This document shows, piece by piece, positions 26,655 to 36,520 of a stretch of DNA of 64,000 nt (positions are counted from its first letter, which is position 1; every line of letters starts with the position of its first letter). This DNA comes from an uncultured Clostridia bacterium (GTDB lineage Bacteria; Bacillota; Clostridia; Oscillospirales; Acutalibacteraceae). The stretch spans positions 62,001 through 126,000 of the forward strand of contig CALZID010000003.1 in the NCBI GenBank assembly GCA_945787805.1. The letters are read 5' to 3'. The position numbers and the translations under genes were made by a program. Under the pieces are notes generated by a model, which was not told where the DNA came from, ran no database searches, and saw only the letters and a list, made by a program, of their open reading frames with translations.

Positions 26655-26685
26655 TACAAATGCAGAATTAATTGACTTTAATACT
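26655..26685 (-). promoter_or_regulatory. Candidate AgrA-type operator upstream of agrD
   Basis: On the minus strand the sequence from 26685 to 26655 contains AGTATTAAAGTCAATTAATT then CTGCATTTGTA. It matches the block upstream of the rhs gene (29264-29294) at 21 of 31 positions, including TTCTGCATTT. A possible -10 element GATAAT lies at 26625-26620 without a good -35, as expected of an activated promoter. Confidence 0.5.
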
Positions 26686-26818
26686 GATTTTTAAAGTAAT
26701 TTCAAACAGATTTTATTGAATCGCAACAAATTAAAATAAAAACAAAGAAATTTGCTATCAATTTATTCTTTTGCAATATATGTAATGATAAAATATTATT
26801 GTGTAGGGAGTTGATGAT

Positions 26819-27130
26819 ATGAGTATTAATTTAAAACAATTTGGTAAAAGAATAACACTTAGACGAGAAGAATTAGATATGAGTCAAAAAGTGTTATCAG
26901 AAAAAATACATATATCACCAACACACCTATCGAACATTGAAAACGGCAAATCTATGCCAAGCTTTGGCACTTTTATAGACATATGTTCAGTGTTAAAAAT
27001 AAACTCAGACTATTTAATAAGTGGTACGGTTTATTCGGATATTAACGAAGAAATTATAGATAAAATCAAAATGTGTTCTGATGATAATAAAGTTATTCTA
27101 TCAAAAATTGTCGATGCATTTATCAAGTAA
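26819..27130 (+). CDS. XRE-family regulator, divergent from agrD
   Basis: 103 residues. The helix-turn-helix ITLRREELDMSQKVLSEKIH then ISPTHLSNIENGKSMPSFGT is canonical. The remainder is a short helical tail. GGGAG precedes the ATG. The gene begins 246 bases from agrD on the opposite strand and precedes the AgrA/AgrC pair, with a hairpin terminator between. It is a candidate repressor of the divergent agr promoters. Confidence 0.85.
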   Translation: MSINLKQFGKRITLRREELDMSQKVLSEKIHISPTHLSNIENGKSMPSFGTFIDICSVLKINSDYLISGTVYSDINEEIIDKIKMCSDDNKVILSKIVDAFIK

Positions 27131-27165
27131 AATGAAAACTTGAAATATATTTTGTTGTAGTGTAT

Positions 27166-27196
27166 AATCAAGTCCAAAAGGACTTGATTATTTTTG
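27166..27196 (+). terminator. Terminator after the XRE gene, before the AgrA-like gene
   Basis: AATCAAGTCC and GGACTTGATT pair perfectly around AAAA, followed by ATTTTT. Confidence 0.85.
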
Positions 27197-27208
27197 TGTG
27201 GTGATAAA

Positions 27209-27916
27209 ATGAAGATTGGAATATGTGATGATATTTTTGAATATTGCAGTTCTATAAAAAGTTATGTAGAGTATTACTTTAAAATGAATAACACTAAATA
27301 TGAAGTTCGCACTTTCTCTAATGGTAATGACCTTATAAATTCTAATATCAATTTTGATATTTTGTTTCTTGATATCGAACTTGATGATATCAGTGGAATT
27401 AGTGTGGCTGAGCATATATTAAATTACAGCCCAAACACAATTATCATCATTGTGACTAACTATCGAAAATATCTTGATGCTGCAATGGATTTGAATGCCT
27501 TGAGGTTTATTGATAAGCCTGTAACTCAAGATAGAATTACCTCCGTTCTTGATAAAGCCGTTTCAGAGCTTAATAATGGTAGTATTACTATTCATACTAA
27601 AACTACTGAAATAAAGAAGATTAAAAAGTGCGATATTATATATGTTGAAGTTGTAAGAAAAACAACTACTTTTTATACTAAAAATGGAATTTTAGAATGT
27701 AATGAACCAATAACCAAATTTAGAGATATTCTTAATTCTTCATATTTTGCTATTCCACACAACAGTTATATAGTTAATCTCAACTATGTATTATCATATA
27801 AAAGAGATAGACTTGAAATGGATTTTGGCGAAGAACCTCATACAATTTCAATTGCTACAAGAAAACAACCTGAATTCAAACAGAAATTCATGAGTTTTAT
27901 AGGAGAAAATCGATGA
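27209..27916 (+). CDS. agrA: AgrA-like response regulator with LytTR DNA-binding domain
   Basis: 235 residues. The receiver domain begins MKIGICDDIF; the phospho-acceptor is Asp55 in ILFLDIEL, and the conserved Lys is in FIDKPV. The C-terminal half (from about 130) has LytTR features: IKKCDIIYVEVVRKTTTFYT and AIPHNSYIVNLNYVLSY. Such regulators bind pairs of direct repeats two helical turns apart. The GTGGTG site supports the ATG at 27209. Its stop is one base from the kinase ATG. Expected targets are the shared blocks before agrD and rhs. Confidence 0.88.
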   Translation: MKIGICDDIFEYCSSIKSYVEYYFKMNNTKYEVRTFSNGNDLINSNINFDILFLDIELDDISGISVAEHILNYSPNTIIIIVTNYRKYLDAAMDLNALRFIDKPVTQDRITSVLDKAVSELNNGSITIHTKTTEIKKIKKCDIIYVEVVRKTTTFYTKNGILECNEPITKFRDILNSSYFAIPHNSYIVNLNYVLSYKRDRLEMDFGEEPHTISIATRKQPEFKQKFMSFIGENR

Positions 27917-27917
27917 T

Positions 27918-29219
27918 ATGAATACAGAAAAACTTATAATTGATTTTTTCCAATATATTTTCGAGGCATTTGTATTTTGGTTGTATGCTGGAATGATTTC
28001 AAATCCAAAGAAAAAGAATAGTATTTCTATTTCTTGTATCATATTAGGCTATTCAATACTTCTTATTGTCTATGAATTTAATAATTTACTTGCCACAGGT
28101 TTAAGTATTATAGTGATATGCACATGGCTTTTTAGATTTTTCTATTCAATGAGTTTTAAGAATTCACTTTTCCAATCGTTTATATTGTTTGGCGTTATGG
28201 TAGGAAGTGAATTTGCTTCTATGTCAATAGTTACTCTTATTACAAAAGCTGCTTTCGATATACAAAATATTAGTTCTAATGTATATTTTGCTGATGTAGT
28301 TATCAGTAGATTAGTTTATTTTGTTATTTTGGTAATCATTGCAAGAATTTTTGCGAAAAAAGAGAACAAAGAATATAACGCCAAGCCATATTGGTTAATG
28401 CTTATAATGCCCTTATCAAGTATTGTAATGATAGCTATTTTTAGAAATATTTCCATATCTTCACCTTTGTCATCAAAAAACTATATTTTATGGATTTTTT
28501 CTGCATTACTTGTATTGTTTTCAAATGTTATTGTTTTTATTATTTTTGAAACTTCACAAAAAGATGCTATTGAATTGAGTGACCTTAAAGCCATTCAGCA
28601 GCAAGCAGAAAATGATGAAAGATATTTTGAGGTTATAGAACAAAGTAATAAAGATATGCAAGTTTTCGCACACGATGTTAAGAATCATTTTATACAAATC
28701 AGAAATATGGAAGATTTGGAAAGTGCTAAAAACTACATTGATTCAATATATCCTCAAATAGAAACATTTAGTTCAATTGGTATCAGTCAAAACAAAATGC
28801 TTGATTTAATCATTAGCAAATATATTAAACTCTGTGAAAGTAAAGATATTAAGTTTTCAATTGATGTAAAAACTGCTAACCTAAATTATATTTTAGATTC
28901 TGATTTATCAACATTATTAAACAACTTACTTGACAATGCAGTAGAAGCAGCAGAACAAACCAAAGAAAAGAAAATAACATTAAAGATTTATTCAAAGAGC
29001 AAGACATTTGATGCTTTAACTCTATCAAATTCATGTAGTAGTCCGCCAATCTCATCTGGCAAAAAGTTGCAAACCACAAAGAAAAATAAAAGGTTTCACG
29101 GCATTGGTCTTAAAAGCGTAATAAAAGTTGTTGATAGATACAATGGAATATATGATTGGAATTATGATGAAAAATCCAATACGTTCGAAACAATAATTGC
29201 TTTTTCTAAAAATAAATAA
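27918..29219 (+). CDS. agrC: AgrC-like sensor histidine kinase
   Basis: 433 residues. About six or seven membrane helices fill residues 1-215, the expected peptide-sensing part. The phospho-His box AHDVKNHFIQIRNMED lies near residue 250. A GHKL ATPase follows, with N-box NNLLDNAVEAAEQ near 334 and G-box HGIGLKSVIKVV near 394. The D-box loop appears shortened, ALTLSNSC, as in other AgrC proteins. It pairs with the AgrA-like regulator one base upstream. A terminator follows. Confidence 0.88.
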   Translation: MNTEKLIIDFFQYIFEAFVFWLYAGMISNPKKKNSISISCIILGYSILLIVYEFNNLLATGLSIIVICTWLFRFFYSMSFKNSLFQSFILFGVMVGSEFASMSIVTLITKAAFDIQNISSNVYFADVVISRLVYFVILVIIARIFAKKENKEYNAKPYWLMLIMPLSSIVMIAIFRNISISSPLSSKNYILWIFSALLVLFSNVIVFIIFETSQKDAIELSDLKAIQQQAENDERYFEVIEQSNKDMQVFAHDVKNHFIQIRNMEDLESAKNYIDSIYPQIETFSSIGISQNKMLDLIISKYIKLCESKDIKFSIDVKTANLNYILDSDLSTLLNNLLDNAVEAAEQTKEKKITLKIYSKSKTFDALTLSNSCSSPPISSGKKLQTTKKNKRFHGIGLKSVIKVVDRYNGIYDWNYDEKSNTFETIIAFSKNK

Positions 29220-29228
29220 ACCATATTA

Positions 29229-29264
29229 AAAAAGTGCACCATTTTCAAGTGGTGCACTTTTTTT
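29229..29264 (+). terminator. Terminator of the agrAC-like pair
   Basis: AAAGTGCACCA pairs with TGGTGCACTTT around TTTTCAAG, followed by TTTT. Confidence 0.88.
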
Positions 29265-29336
29265 GCATTTAGGTCAAATTCTTCTGCATTTACGAAAAAA
29301 AGTTAAATTAGTAATTGGTATTTGTTACTATATAAT
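29264..29336 (+). promoter_or_regulatory. Candidate AgrA-responsive promoter of the rhs gene
   Basis: TGCATTTAGG and TGCATTTACG begin at 29264 and 29285, exactly 21 bp apart. That is two helical turns, the spacing favoured by LytTR dimers. TATAAT follows at 29331-29336 with no recognisable -35. The 29264-29294 block matches the agrD upstream block. Confidence 0.5.
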
Positions 29337-29378
29337 CGTTTAAATGTGCTTTTGTAAAAAATATAGGAGGATATGCTT

Positions 29379-32300
29379 ATGAAAAAAGGTATTAAAACAT
29401 TTTGCAAAGTGTTGTCAGTATTTCTTGCCGTTCTTTTCATTCTTGAAGTACTGCCTACACAAGTTATGGCAGAAGCGTATACTGCTGCTGTCGCCGAAAA
29501 ACAATTTATCGAAGAACTTGTGAATAATCCTACTGATGTTGAAAATGCAGACTCAGCAGAGATTCTTTATGAAGTCGAAGAGAAACGAGACGAGTTTACA
29601 AAGGTATATAAAAAGACCGATGGGTCATATACTGCCATCGTTTCTAAAGAACCACTTCATTATTTATATAATGGTGTGTGGGAAGAAATTGACAATAGTT
29701 TATCAAGTGATGGTAATACTTTTACCAATGCAAGTAACATCTTTAATGCTATATTTCCTAAATCACTTGATGATAATGCTCAAATTAGTATTGAAAATGG
29801 CGAAAGCGAAATCGCTTTCTCTGTAAACAATGTTAGTGAGAGTGACGGTGTTGTTGAAAATGCTATCGGCAAAAGTGATACACAGATTGATGCCGTAGAT
29901 AATGCTATTGCTAATACACAATCAAGCATCACTTATGAAGATGTTGAAGCAGACACAGACATTCAATATATAGTTACACCTAACTCGATTAAAGAAAATG
30001 TTATTGTTTCCGATAAAAATAGTGTTAAAGATTCATATTCATTTACAATTGAAAAAGGAAATTTAACTTGTGTTCTTGCAGATGACGGAAGTGTTTCTTT
30101 TAAGAATTTAGATAACAAAGTTGAATTTAGTATCCCGCGCCCTGTTATGACTGATGCTAATTTCGCATTTTCATACGATATCGGTGTTTCATTAACTGAA
30201 AATACTAATGGTACGGTGACACTTGAATATGCACCGTCCATTGATTGGACAAGCAGTTCTGACCGTTCATATCCTATCACTATTGACCCTGCAATTGTAG
30301 TTGACAGTGAGGAACCGGACTTTATCGAAGATACATACGTATGTTACAATAGTGACAAACCCGAAGTAGCTGATGAAAACGGTGCCGATGAGTATCTTAC
30401 GGCATTAACTAATATGTTCACCGGAGAAAACAGCGACGGAACAACTTCAACTCTCGATTCCGAAGTATATACAAAAATCAATACCGACTTTTTCAAGAAT
30501 TTAGGCAACGACATTGTTTTCACAGAAGTGCAATATGTTGTTGCCGGCGCAACAAACACTGATGGAAAATTGTTTGCAAGAGAAATTTTAGGAGATTGGA
30601 ATGTTAACACCGTAACATACAACACTAAACCGGCATTATCAAATGAAATAATTGACTATTATACTTCCCCATTGCCTGAGGGTGAAGAATTTAATAATTT
30701 TACAATTATTCATTTCAATATTACAGAAATTTTTAATGAATGGTTTAACGGCAAAATTAATAAAGGATTTGCCATAACCGCCGCAGAGAACACCTTTTCT
30801 ATCATGGTTATTAATGGCAGTTCTGAAAATACTGCAATGGTTATGGACTACGTTGATTTAGGTGGCTATAACGAAAACCTTAATTATCACAGCCAATCAG
30901 CAGGCAGAGCCGGAACAGGTTATGTAAACGATTTCACACAACACCTTTCAGTGATTCGTGATGACCTTTCAATTGACGGAAATATTATGCCTGTAACCGT
31001 AGGTATGATATATGATACTGCAACTTACGCAAAGGTTGAAGCTTTAAACTATAACAGCATATTGACATACGGCAATAACTGGATTCCAAATTATTTGCGA
31101 GCATTTTTAGTTGATGACGATAATCAACTTACATATTATACAGATACAGGTGCTTCAATTGACTATACACGTTCAACTGATGAAAACGGCGAAGTTGTTT
31201 TTACCGAAACCTATTCTGATATTTACGGTGAACATGGTTACGAAATAAAATACCATGCCGCAACAGAAACAGCAGACGAATATATTACAATAACAAGACC
31301 TGACGGCTATGTTGAACAGTTTAACAGTAATGGACTTTTAGTTTCTGTAACAAATCCCGATTATCCTGAACAAACGATTAATGTTGTTTATGATTCAAGA
31401 ACTCGAATTGACTATATAACTGACGGTGTTGGCAGAAAATATGACTATGTTTACGATGCAACAACTAATTTGTTGATAAAAGTTAAATGCTATTCTGCCA
31501 ATGGTACTGCAATTACTGCAGGAACAACTGAATTGCCGCTTGAAGTTAGTTATGCTTATGATGAAAACAATAACCTTGAAACTGTAACATACCCTGACGG
31601 CAAATCTGTAACATATACATACGAAAACGGCAATTTGACCTCAATGACAAATATTGATGGCTATCGTGTTAAATACGATTACGATTCTAACGGTAGAATT
31701 ACAGAAATTACCGAGCAGGCGTATAATGGCACAAATTATATTGACGGCAACTCCCTGACTTATGAGAGATTGAGTTCAACTCAGATAAAACTTACAGACG
31801 GTACAGATAACTTTGAAATCTATCAGTTTGGCAAGTCCGGAAATCTTCTTTATACCGTTGATAGTTTGGGTAACTATGTTATGAACGAAAGTTCAGGCTC
31901 AACTGACGACACATATTTTATTGCATCATCAGATTACGGCGTGAATTCTGAAAACTTATTACTTAATCCAAGTTTTGAAACTGAGTACAGCGCATTAAAT
32001 ACAGGCCGTGCAAAATATTGGGAGAGTTCGAACTCTCCTTTTGAAAGAGCAACATATGAAAACGCATATTTCGGTGACTATGTTCTCAAAACAGTAAGTA
32101 ATAATGAAGGTGCTGCAGAACAAATTATTCCTGTGATTTCAGGTGGAGATTACACATTATCAGCATATGTTAAATCAAATGCTGAAAGTGGTCAGAAATT
32201 AAATTTGACTTTATATTCTATTGACGATTCGGGTGACGCTGACGACGGAAATACAACAACTATTGAGTCAACAGGGGGTGAATGGCAAAGATACACCGTT

Positions 32301-35300
32301 ACAATCACTGCACCTGAAAATGCAGAAGAACTTGTTGTTGGATTGTCTAATGAAAATGGCGGAACATTCTATATTGACAATGTTCAACTTGAACAGTCAT
32401 TGTCAGCAAGTTCATATAATTATATTACAAATGGCGGATTTAGAAACAATTTAGATTATTGGACTGGCTCAGATGATTTCATAACTGCCGAATCAACAAT
32501 CAATGAAGAAACTGTTAATGCGGTTACTCTACCCGGTGGAACAGATGCAGTAAATACAATCTATCAGACAGTTACAATTAACGGTAAAAAAGATGATGTG
32601 TTTACAGTTGGCGGCTGGTTAAAAGGCTGTTTTGTAAATTCTACTACTAACAACGCTTGGCTGCATAAGATAATTGAAGAATCAGCAGACCCTAAAATCT
32701 GCAATTTCACCGAAGACCGCTACGCACAAATTGAAGTGAGATATCAATATAATGAAATAACAGGTGGAGAAACCGAAGAAACAATAGTAACACATGAAGA
32801 AGAAATCGAAATACCATTTGCTGAAAATATTGATGATTGGCAGTTTGCAGCAAAAAATTTCGTGCTTAAAGGTGATTGCGAAACTATAACAGTTATTGTT
32901 CGTTATTCAAAGCATACTCAAACTGCGTTAGTATCAAATATCGAACTTTCAAAAGATGAAGATGCAGTTGTAATCAGTGAAGATGAAAAAAACACCGAAG
33001 AAAACACCGAAGAAAACACTGAAACTTGTCCTTGTGAAGATTGCGAAGAAGAAAATTGCATTTGTGCTTGTGAAAGCGAAGCGCTTTGCAACTGCACGCT
33101 TTGCAAACGCAGAAGCGACATAAGCGCAAAAGATTCTTTCGGCAACATTACATCAAGCAGTAGTATTGACGGAGTTAAAACTATTCAGACTCTTTCAAAT
33201 TATACCGCAGACGGCAATTATCTCACCTCTGAAATCGATGCTGACGGAAATACTGTTACTTACGATTACAACACTCTCAATGGCATTTTAACCGCAATAA
33301 CCGATGCCAATGGCAATAAAACTTCATATTCTTATGATGCCAATGGTATGTTAACACAAGTTTCGGCAGATAATTCATTGACAAGTTCTGCAAACTATGT
33401 TTATAATAACGATAGATTAGTTGCCATTAGTCATAATGGTTTCACATACAACTTGACTTATGATATATGGGGTCAGTTAACAAGTGTTTCTGTTGGTGAT
33501 ACTACCATTATTTCATATAAATATGGTTCAGGAGCAAATCGTGATAGAATTACACAATCAACCTATCATAACGGCGACTTTGAAAATTCATCAACTACTA
33601 CAACTAAGTATGAGTATAAAAATGGAAATGTCAGCAAAGTCAGAGTCAATAATGTAGTCAAGTATTTGTATGAATATGACTCACAAGGAAATCTTTCTTC
33701 TGTTAGTGAAATAAATAGCCGTACAGTTAAGTATACGGATGGTAGAACAGATGTAATAGATTACAAAACTAAAGATATTATTTACTCATCATATACCAAC
33801 GATGACGGCGAGTTTATCGAAATTATCGGCGGTGTGACATATACATCAAAATCCTACGACAGCGCTTATGACATTACAACTGGTATCACTACTGAGTTTA
33901 GCGATGTTTCTACTTCTAATGGCAAAACAATAGGTACTGTTGATAAGCAGGATTGGTTCGGCAGATACACAGAAAGCATTGTTAAAACTGAAAGTGCAAC
34001 TGACACAAAAGATGAAAACACTTTCGCCGCAGTCAAGACAGAATATACCTATCCCGAATACGCTGACAACAAAACCTCAAACCGTATTGAAAGTTATGTT
34101 AACAAGGTGTATTACGGCACAGACACAGATAACAGTTATACATCATACACAGGCTATTCCTATGATTATGATTCTAACGGTAATATTATTGCAGAGTATA
34201 GCCTTGACGCAGGCGGAACGGAAACTTTGCGTTACGGATATGTATATGATGGACTGAATCAGCTTGTCCGTGTTAATGATGCTGTTGCGCAAAAGACTTA
34301 CACTTATACCTACGACGGTGCAGGTAATATTCTTGCAAAAACAACATATCCTTATACCACAGGTGATTTAGGTACTGCAAGCGGAAGTGTAAATTACACC
34401 TATGACTTAACTTGGAAAGATAAACTTGTTTCATACGGCAATACAAGCCTTACCTATGACAATATAGGCAATCCATTAACCATTGGTGACAAATCGTTTA
34501 CTTGGAGCGGCCGTCAACTTGAAACCTACACGCAAGGAACAAAAACCATTGAATTTGAATATGATGAAAACGGATTAAGACACCGTAAAACCGTGACAGA
34601 AAACGGTGTTGTAACAGAACGGTATGACTATGTATGGGCTAATGGCTCATTAGTTTCACAAACCTACACAACATATTCAAATGGTGAAGTAGCTACAACT
34701 AACAGTGCTAAATTCATTTATGATTCTTGGGGAACTTTGCAAGGATTTGTTCTCAATGATACAGCAACATATCTTTATACAAAGAATTTGCAAGGTGACA
34801 TTACATCAGTTGTAAATGAAAACGGACAGACAATTCTCAATTACACCTATGACGCTTGGGGTGCAGTAACTTTCTCTGCAACTTCAATGCAGAATATGTT
34901 GTTAGCATATACTCTTTCATATGTCAGCCCGTTCACCTATCGTGGTTATTGCTATGACTATGATATTGAACTTTATTATTTGCAATCAAGATACTATTCA
35001 CCTGAAATCGGTAGATTTATTAATGCGGATAGTACGGATTATTTAGGCGCTACGGGAACAGTATTGAGCTTTAATCTGTTCTCTTATTGTGAGAATAATC
35101 CAGTTCTAAGCGAGGATGCAAACGGTGCATTTTCTGCTACAATAGTTTTTAACGCATTAAAAAATGTTTTCAACTTTTTAAAAACTTCGTTTTTCAATAG
35201 TTTGCAAAAACCATGGTCTGTAGAAAATGGATATTTGAATATAAGAACAAGTGCAATAGGACGAGTAATTAATTTTATTATTAAGCAATTTGTTGCGGGA

Positions 35301-35687
35301 AAAACAGTGGGAATAGCTACTGATTTATTGGGAGATATAATGGTTAAATATCTTAAGTCTAATAAAAATCTTGCTATTAAAATTGCAAGAAATATAATTG
35401 ACTTTTTGATAAATAGTAGTGTGGGTAAATTTATACTAAAAACTATTGTTGGCTCAATACTTGCAAAAAAATTTCACTTCAAAAGTAGTTTAAAAGACCA
35501 TGTTGTAAGTAGCATTATTCAAGACATTATAGCAATTAAAAGCAAAATAGGTGAAAAGATTTATATAGTCATTTCTTCGTTTGGCTCAATCGGTGATATT
35601 TTGGCATTATTTTTATTTGATATGATAGATGGTAATATTGATGGAAAGTTTAGAATAAAAGTAAATTCAAAAGGGAAAGTGACATAA
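29379..35687 (+). CDS. Secreted Rhs/YD-repeat polymorphic-toxin-like protein
   Basis: 2102 residues. A signal peptide ends near VLPTQVMAEA. A DNRLRE-like segment (about 315-435) with TDGKLFAREILGDWNVNTVTYN follows. YD repeats start near 700. Two carbohydrate-binding-like beta domains (about 870-1010 and 1030-1190) and a Cys-rich linker (CPCEDCEEENCICACES) precede the main Rhs barrel. The core ends with YLQSRYYSPEIGRFINADST and ENNPVLSEDANG near 1916. The last 185 residues form a different, hydrophobic tip with three possible membrane helices and no recognised toxin fold. AGGAGG spaced 8 bases supports ATG 29379. Exported, likely contact-dependent effector (inference). Confidence 0.88.
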   Translation: MKKGIKTFCKVLSVFLAVLFILEVLPTQVMAEAYTAAVAEKQFIEELVNNPTDVENADSAEILYEVEEKRDEFTKVYKKTDGSYTAIVSKEPLHYLYNGVWEEIDNSLSSDGNTFTNASNIFNAIFPKSLDDNAQISIENGESEIAFSVNNVSESDGVVENAIGKSDTQIDAVDNAIANTQSSITYEDVEADTDIQYIVTPNSIKENVIVSDKNSVKDSYSFTIEKGNLTCVLADDGSVSFKNLDNKVEFSIPRPVMTDANFAFSYDIGVSLTENTNGTVTLEYAPSIDWTSSSDRSYPITIDPAIVVDSEEPDFIEDTYVCYNSDKPEVADENGADEYLTALTNMFTGENSDGTTSTLDSEVYTKINTDFFKNLGNDIVFTEVQYVVAGATNTDGKLFAREILGDWNVNTVTYNTKPALSNEIIDYYTSPLPEGEEFNNFTIIHFNITEIFNEWFNGKINKGFAITAAENTFSIMVINGSSENTAMVMDYVDLGGYNENLNYHSQSAGRAGTGYVNDFTQHLSVIRDDLSIDGNIMPVTVGMIYDTATYAKVEALNYNSILTYGNNWIPNYLRAFLVDDDNQLTYYTDTGASIDYTRSTDENGEVVFTETYSDIYGEHGYEIKYHAATETADEYITITRPDGYVEQFNSNGLLVSVTNPDYPEQTINVVYDSRTRIDYITDGVGRKYDYVYDATTNLLIKVKCYSANGTAITAGTTELPLEVSYAYDENNNLETVTYPDGKSVTYTYENGNLTSMTNIDGYRVKYDYDSNGRITEITEQAYNGTNYIDGNSLTYERLSSTQIKLTDGTDNFEIYQFGKSGNLLYTVDSLGNYVMNESSGSTDDTYFIASSDYGVNSENLLLNPSFETEYSALNTGRAKYWESSNSPFERATYENAYFGDYVLKTVSNNEGAAEQIIPVISGGDYTLSAYVKSNAESGQKLNLTLYSIDDSGDADDGNTTTIESTGGEWQRYTVTITAPENAEELVVGLSNENGGTFYIDNVQLEQSLSASSYNYITNGGFRNNLDYWTGSDDFITAESTINEETVNAVTLPGGTDAVNTIYQTVTINGKKDDVFTVGGWLKGCFVNSTTNNAWLHKIIEESADPKICNFTEDRYAQIEVRYQYNEITGGETEETIVTHEEEIEIPFAENIDDWQFAAKNFVLKGDCETITVIVRYSKHTQTALVSNIELSKDEDAVVISEDEKNTEENTEENTETCPCEDCEEENCICACESEALCNCTLCKRRSDISAKDSFGNITSSSSIDGVKTIQTLSNYTADGNYLTSEIDADGNTVTYDYNTLNGILTAITDANGNKTSYSYDANGMLTQVSADNSLTSSANYVYNNDRLVAISHNGFTYNLTYDIWGQLTSVSVGDTTIISYKYGSGANRDRITQSTYHNGDFENSSTTTTKYEYKNGNVSKVRVNNVVKYLYEYDSQGNLSSVSEINSRTVKYTDGRTDVIDYKTKDIIYSSYTNDDGEFIEIIGGVTYTSKSYDSAYDITTGITTEFSDVSTSNGKTIGTVDKQDWFGRYTESIVKTESATDTKDENTFAAVKTEYTYPEYADNKTSNRIESYVNKVYYGTDTDNSYTSYTGYSYDYDSNGNIIAEYSLDAGGTETLRYGYVYDGLNQLVRVNDAVAQKTYTYTYDGAGNILAKTTYPYTTGDLGTASGSVNYTYDLTWKDKLVSYGNTSLTYDNIGNPLTIGDKSFTWSGRQLETYTQGTKTIEFEYDENGLRHRKTVTENGVVTERYDYVWANGSLVSQTYTTYSNGEVATTNSAKFIYDSWGTLQGFVLNDTATYLYTKNLQGDITSVVNENGQTILNYTYDAWGAVTFSATSMQNMLLAYTLSYVSPFTYRGYCYDYDIELYYLQSRYYSPEIGRFINADSTDYLGATGTVLSFNLFSYCENNPVLSEDANGAFSATIVFNALKNVFNFLKTSFFNSLQKPWSVENGYLNIRTSAIGRVINFIIKQFVAGKTVGIATDLLGDIMVKYLKSNKNLAIKIARNIIDFLINSSVGKFILKTIVGSILAKKFHFKSSLKDHVVSSIIQDIIAIKSKIGEKIYIVISSFGSIGDILALFLFDMIDGNIDGKFRIKVNSKGKVT

Positions 35688-35689
35688 TT

Positions 35690-36376
35690 ATGAGAATTAA
35701 TATTAAAAACTGTAGTCAAACTGATTTTTTAATTAAAATTAATAATTCTGTGTCATTTCAATTGTTTCCAAATGAAGTTAGAACGGTTGAAATTAGTAAC
35801 AAAACTAAACTTTCACTATGCTATAATTATACAAGCACTTATAACAAGGTGAAAATTGGATGGACAAAAAGAAAAATTGCAAATATAGTTTTAGATACTC
35901 ATTATATTCTAAAAGATATTGATAACATAGGTGAAATTAGAGTTCACACAGTTCGAGAAGCGGTAGCCAAACCTTTAAATTTGTATTATGAATATTTTGT
36001 AATTGATAATATTGATGTTGGTTGTTCTATGAATTGTTTCTATACGGTATGTGGAAAAGAAGAATTTGAATATGTTTATAAAAAGGCCTATAGAAAAGAA
36101 GTTATTGATAGAGTTATATCTTCATCAATTGCGGGTATAATTACTAGTATATCCTTAGGTGCCATTTTGAAGTATAATATATCAATTATAATCTTAATTA
36201 TGTTGTTTTTTGTGCTTGGAATAATTATAGAACTATTAATCATCTTTTCTGAACGCAAAAAGATTAAAATTATAGATGGCATAAATGATACATTCATTAG
36301 TTCTTTCTTTTCTTCAGTTAATCGTCCAACATATATGACATGGAAGGATGGGAAACCTTTCCCCCAAAAATATTAA
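35690..36376 (+). CDS. Putative immunity protein for the Rhs tip; two-helix membrane protein
   Basis: 228 residues, no family recognised. A beta-rich N-terminal half (INNSVSFQLFPNEVRTVEIS) is followed near residues 145-185 by two adjacent membrane helices, SSIAGIITSISLGAIL and ISIIILIMLFFVLGIIIELL. The ATG lies two bases after the rhs stop, so translation is coupled. A small gene in this position usually neutralises the variable Rhs tip. Because both tip and partner are membrane-prone, a membrane-acting toxin is a reasonable guess, not evidence. Confidence 0.6.
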   Translation: MRINIKNCSQTDFLIKINNSVSFQLFPNEVRTVEISNKTKLSLCYNYTSTYNKVKIGWTKRKIANIVLDTHYILKDIDNIGEIRVHTVREAVAKPLNLYYEYFVIDNIDVGCSMNCFYTVCGKEEFEYVYKKAYRKEVIDRVISSSIAGIITSISLGAILKYNISIIILIMLFFVLGIIIELLIIFSERKKIKIIDGINDTFISSFFSSVNRPTYMTWKDGKPFPQKY

Positions 36377-36382
36377 GTCAAT

Positions 36383-36508
36383 CAGGGGACGGTTAGCGTG
36401 AATCGGGAATGCACAGGGGACGGGGAATGCACAGGGGACGGGAATGCACAGGGGACGGTTCCTTGTGTTGACGGTTAACTTTGTAGGGGCAGGTCTTCGC
36501 ACCTGTCC
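36383..36508. repeat. REP-like array (four GGGGACGG units) plus a palindrome
   Basis: GGGGACGG occurs at about 36385, 36416, 36434 and 36451, three preceded by ATGCACA. The last copy is followed by TTCCTTGTGTTGACGG, allowing CACAGG/CCTTGTG pairing. A separate hairpin GGGGCAGGT/ACCTGTCC lies at 36486-36507. The same unit recurs just before the RAYT gene at 37015-37045. No gene is present. Confidence 0.75.
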
Positions 36509-36520
36509 TTAATTCATTTA

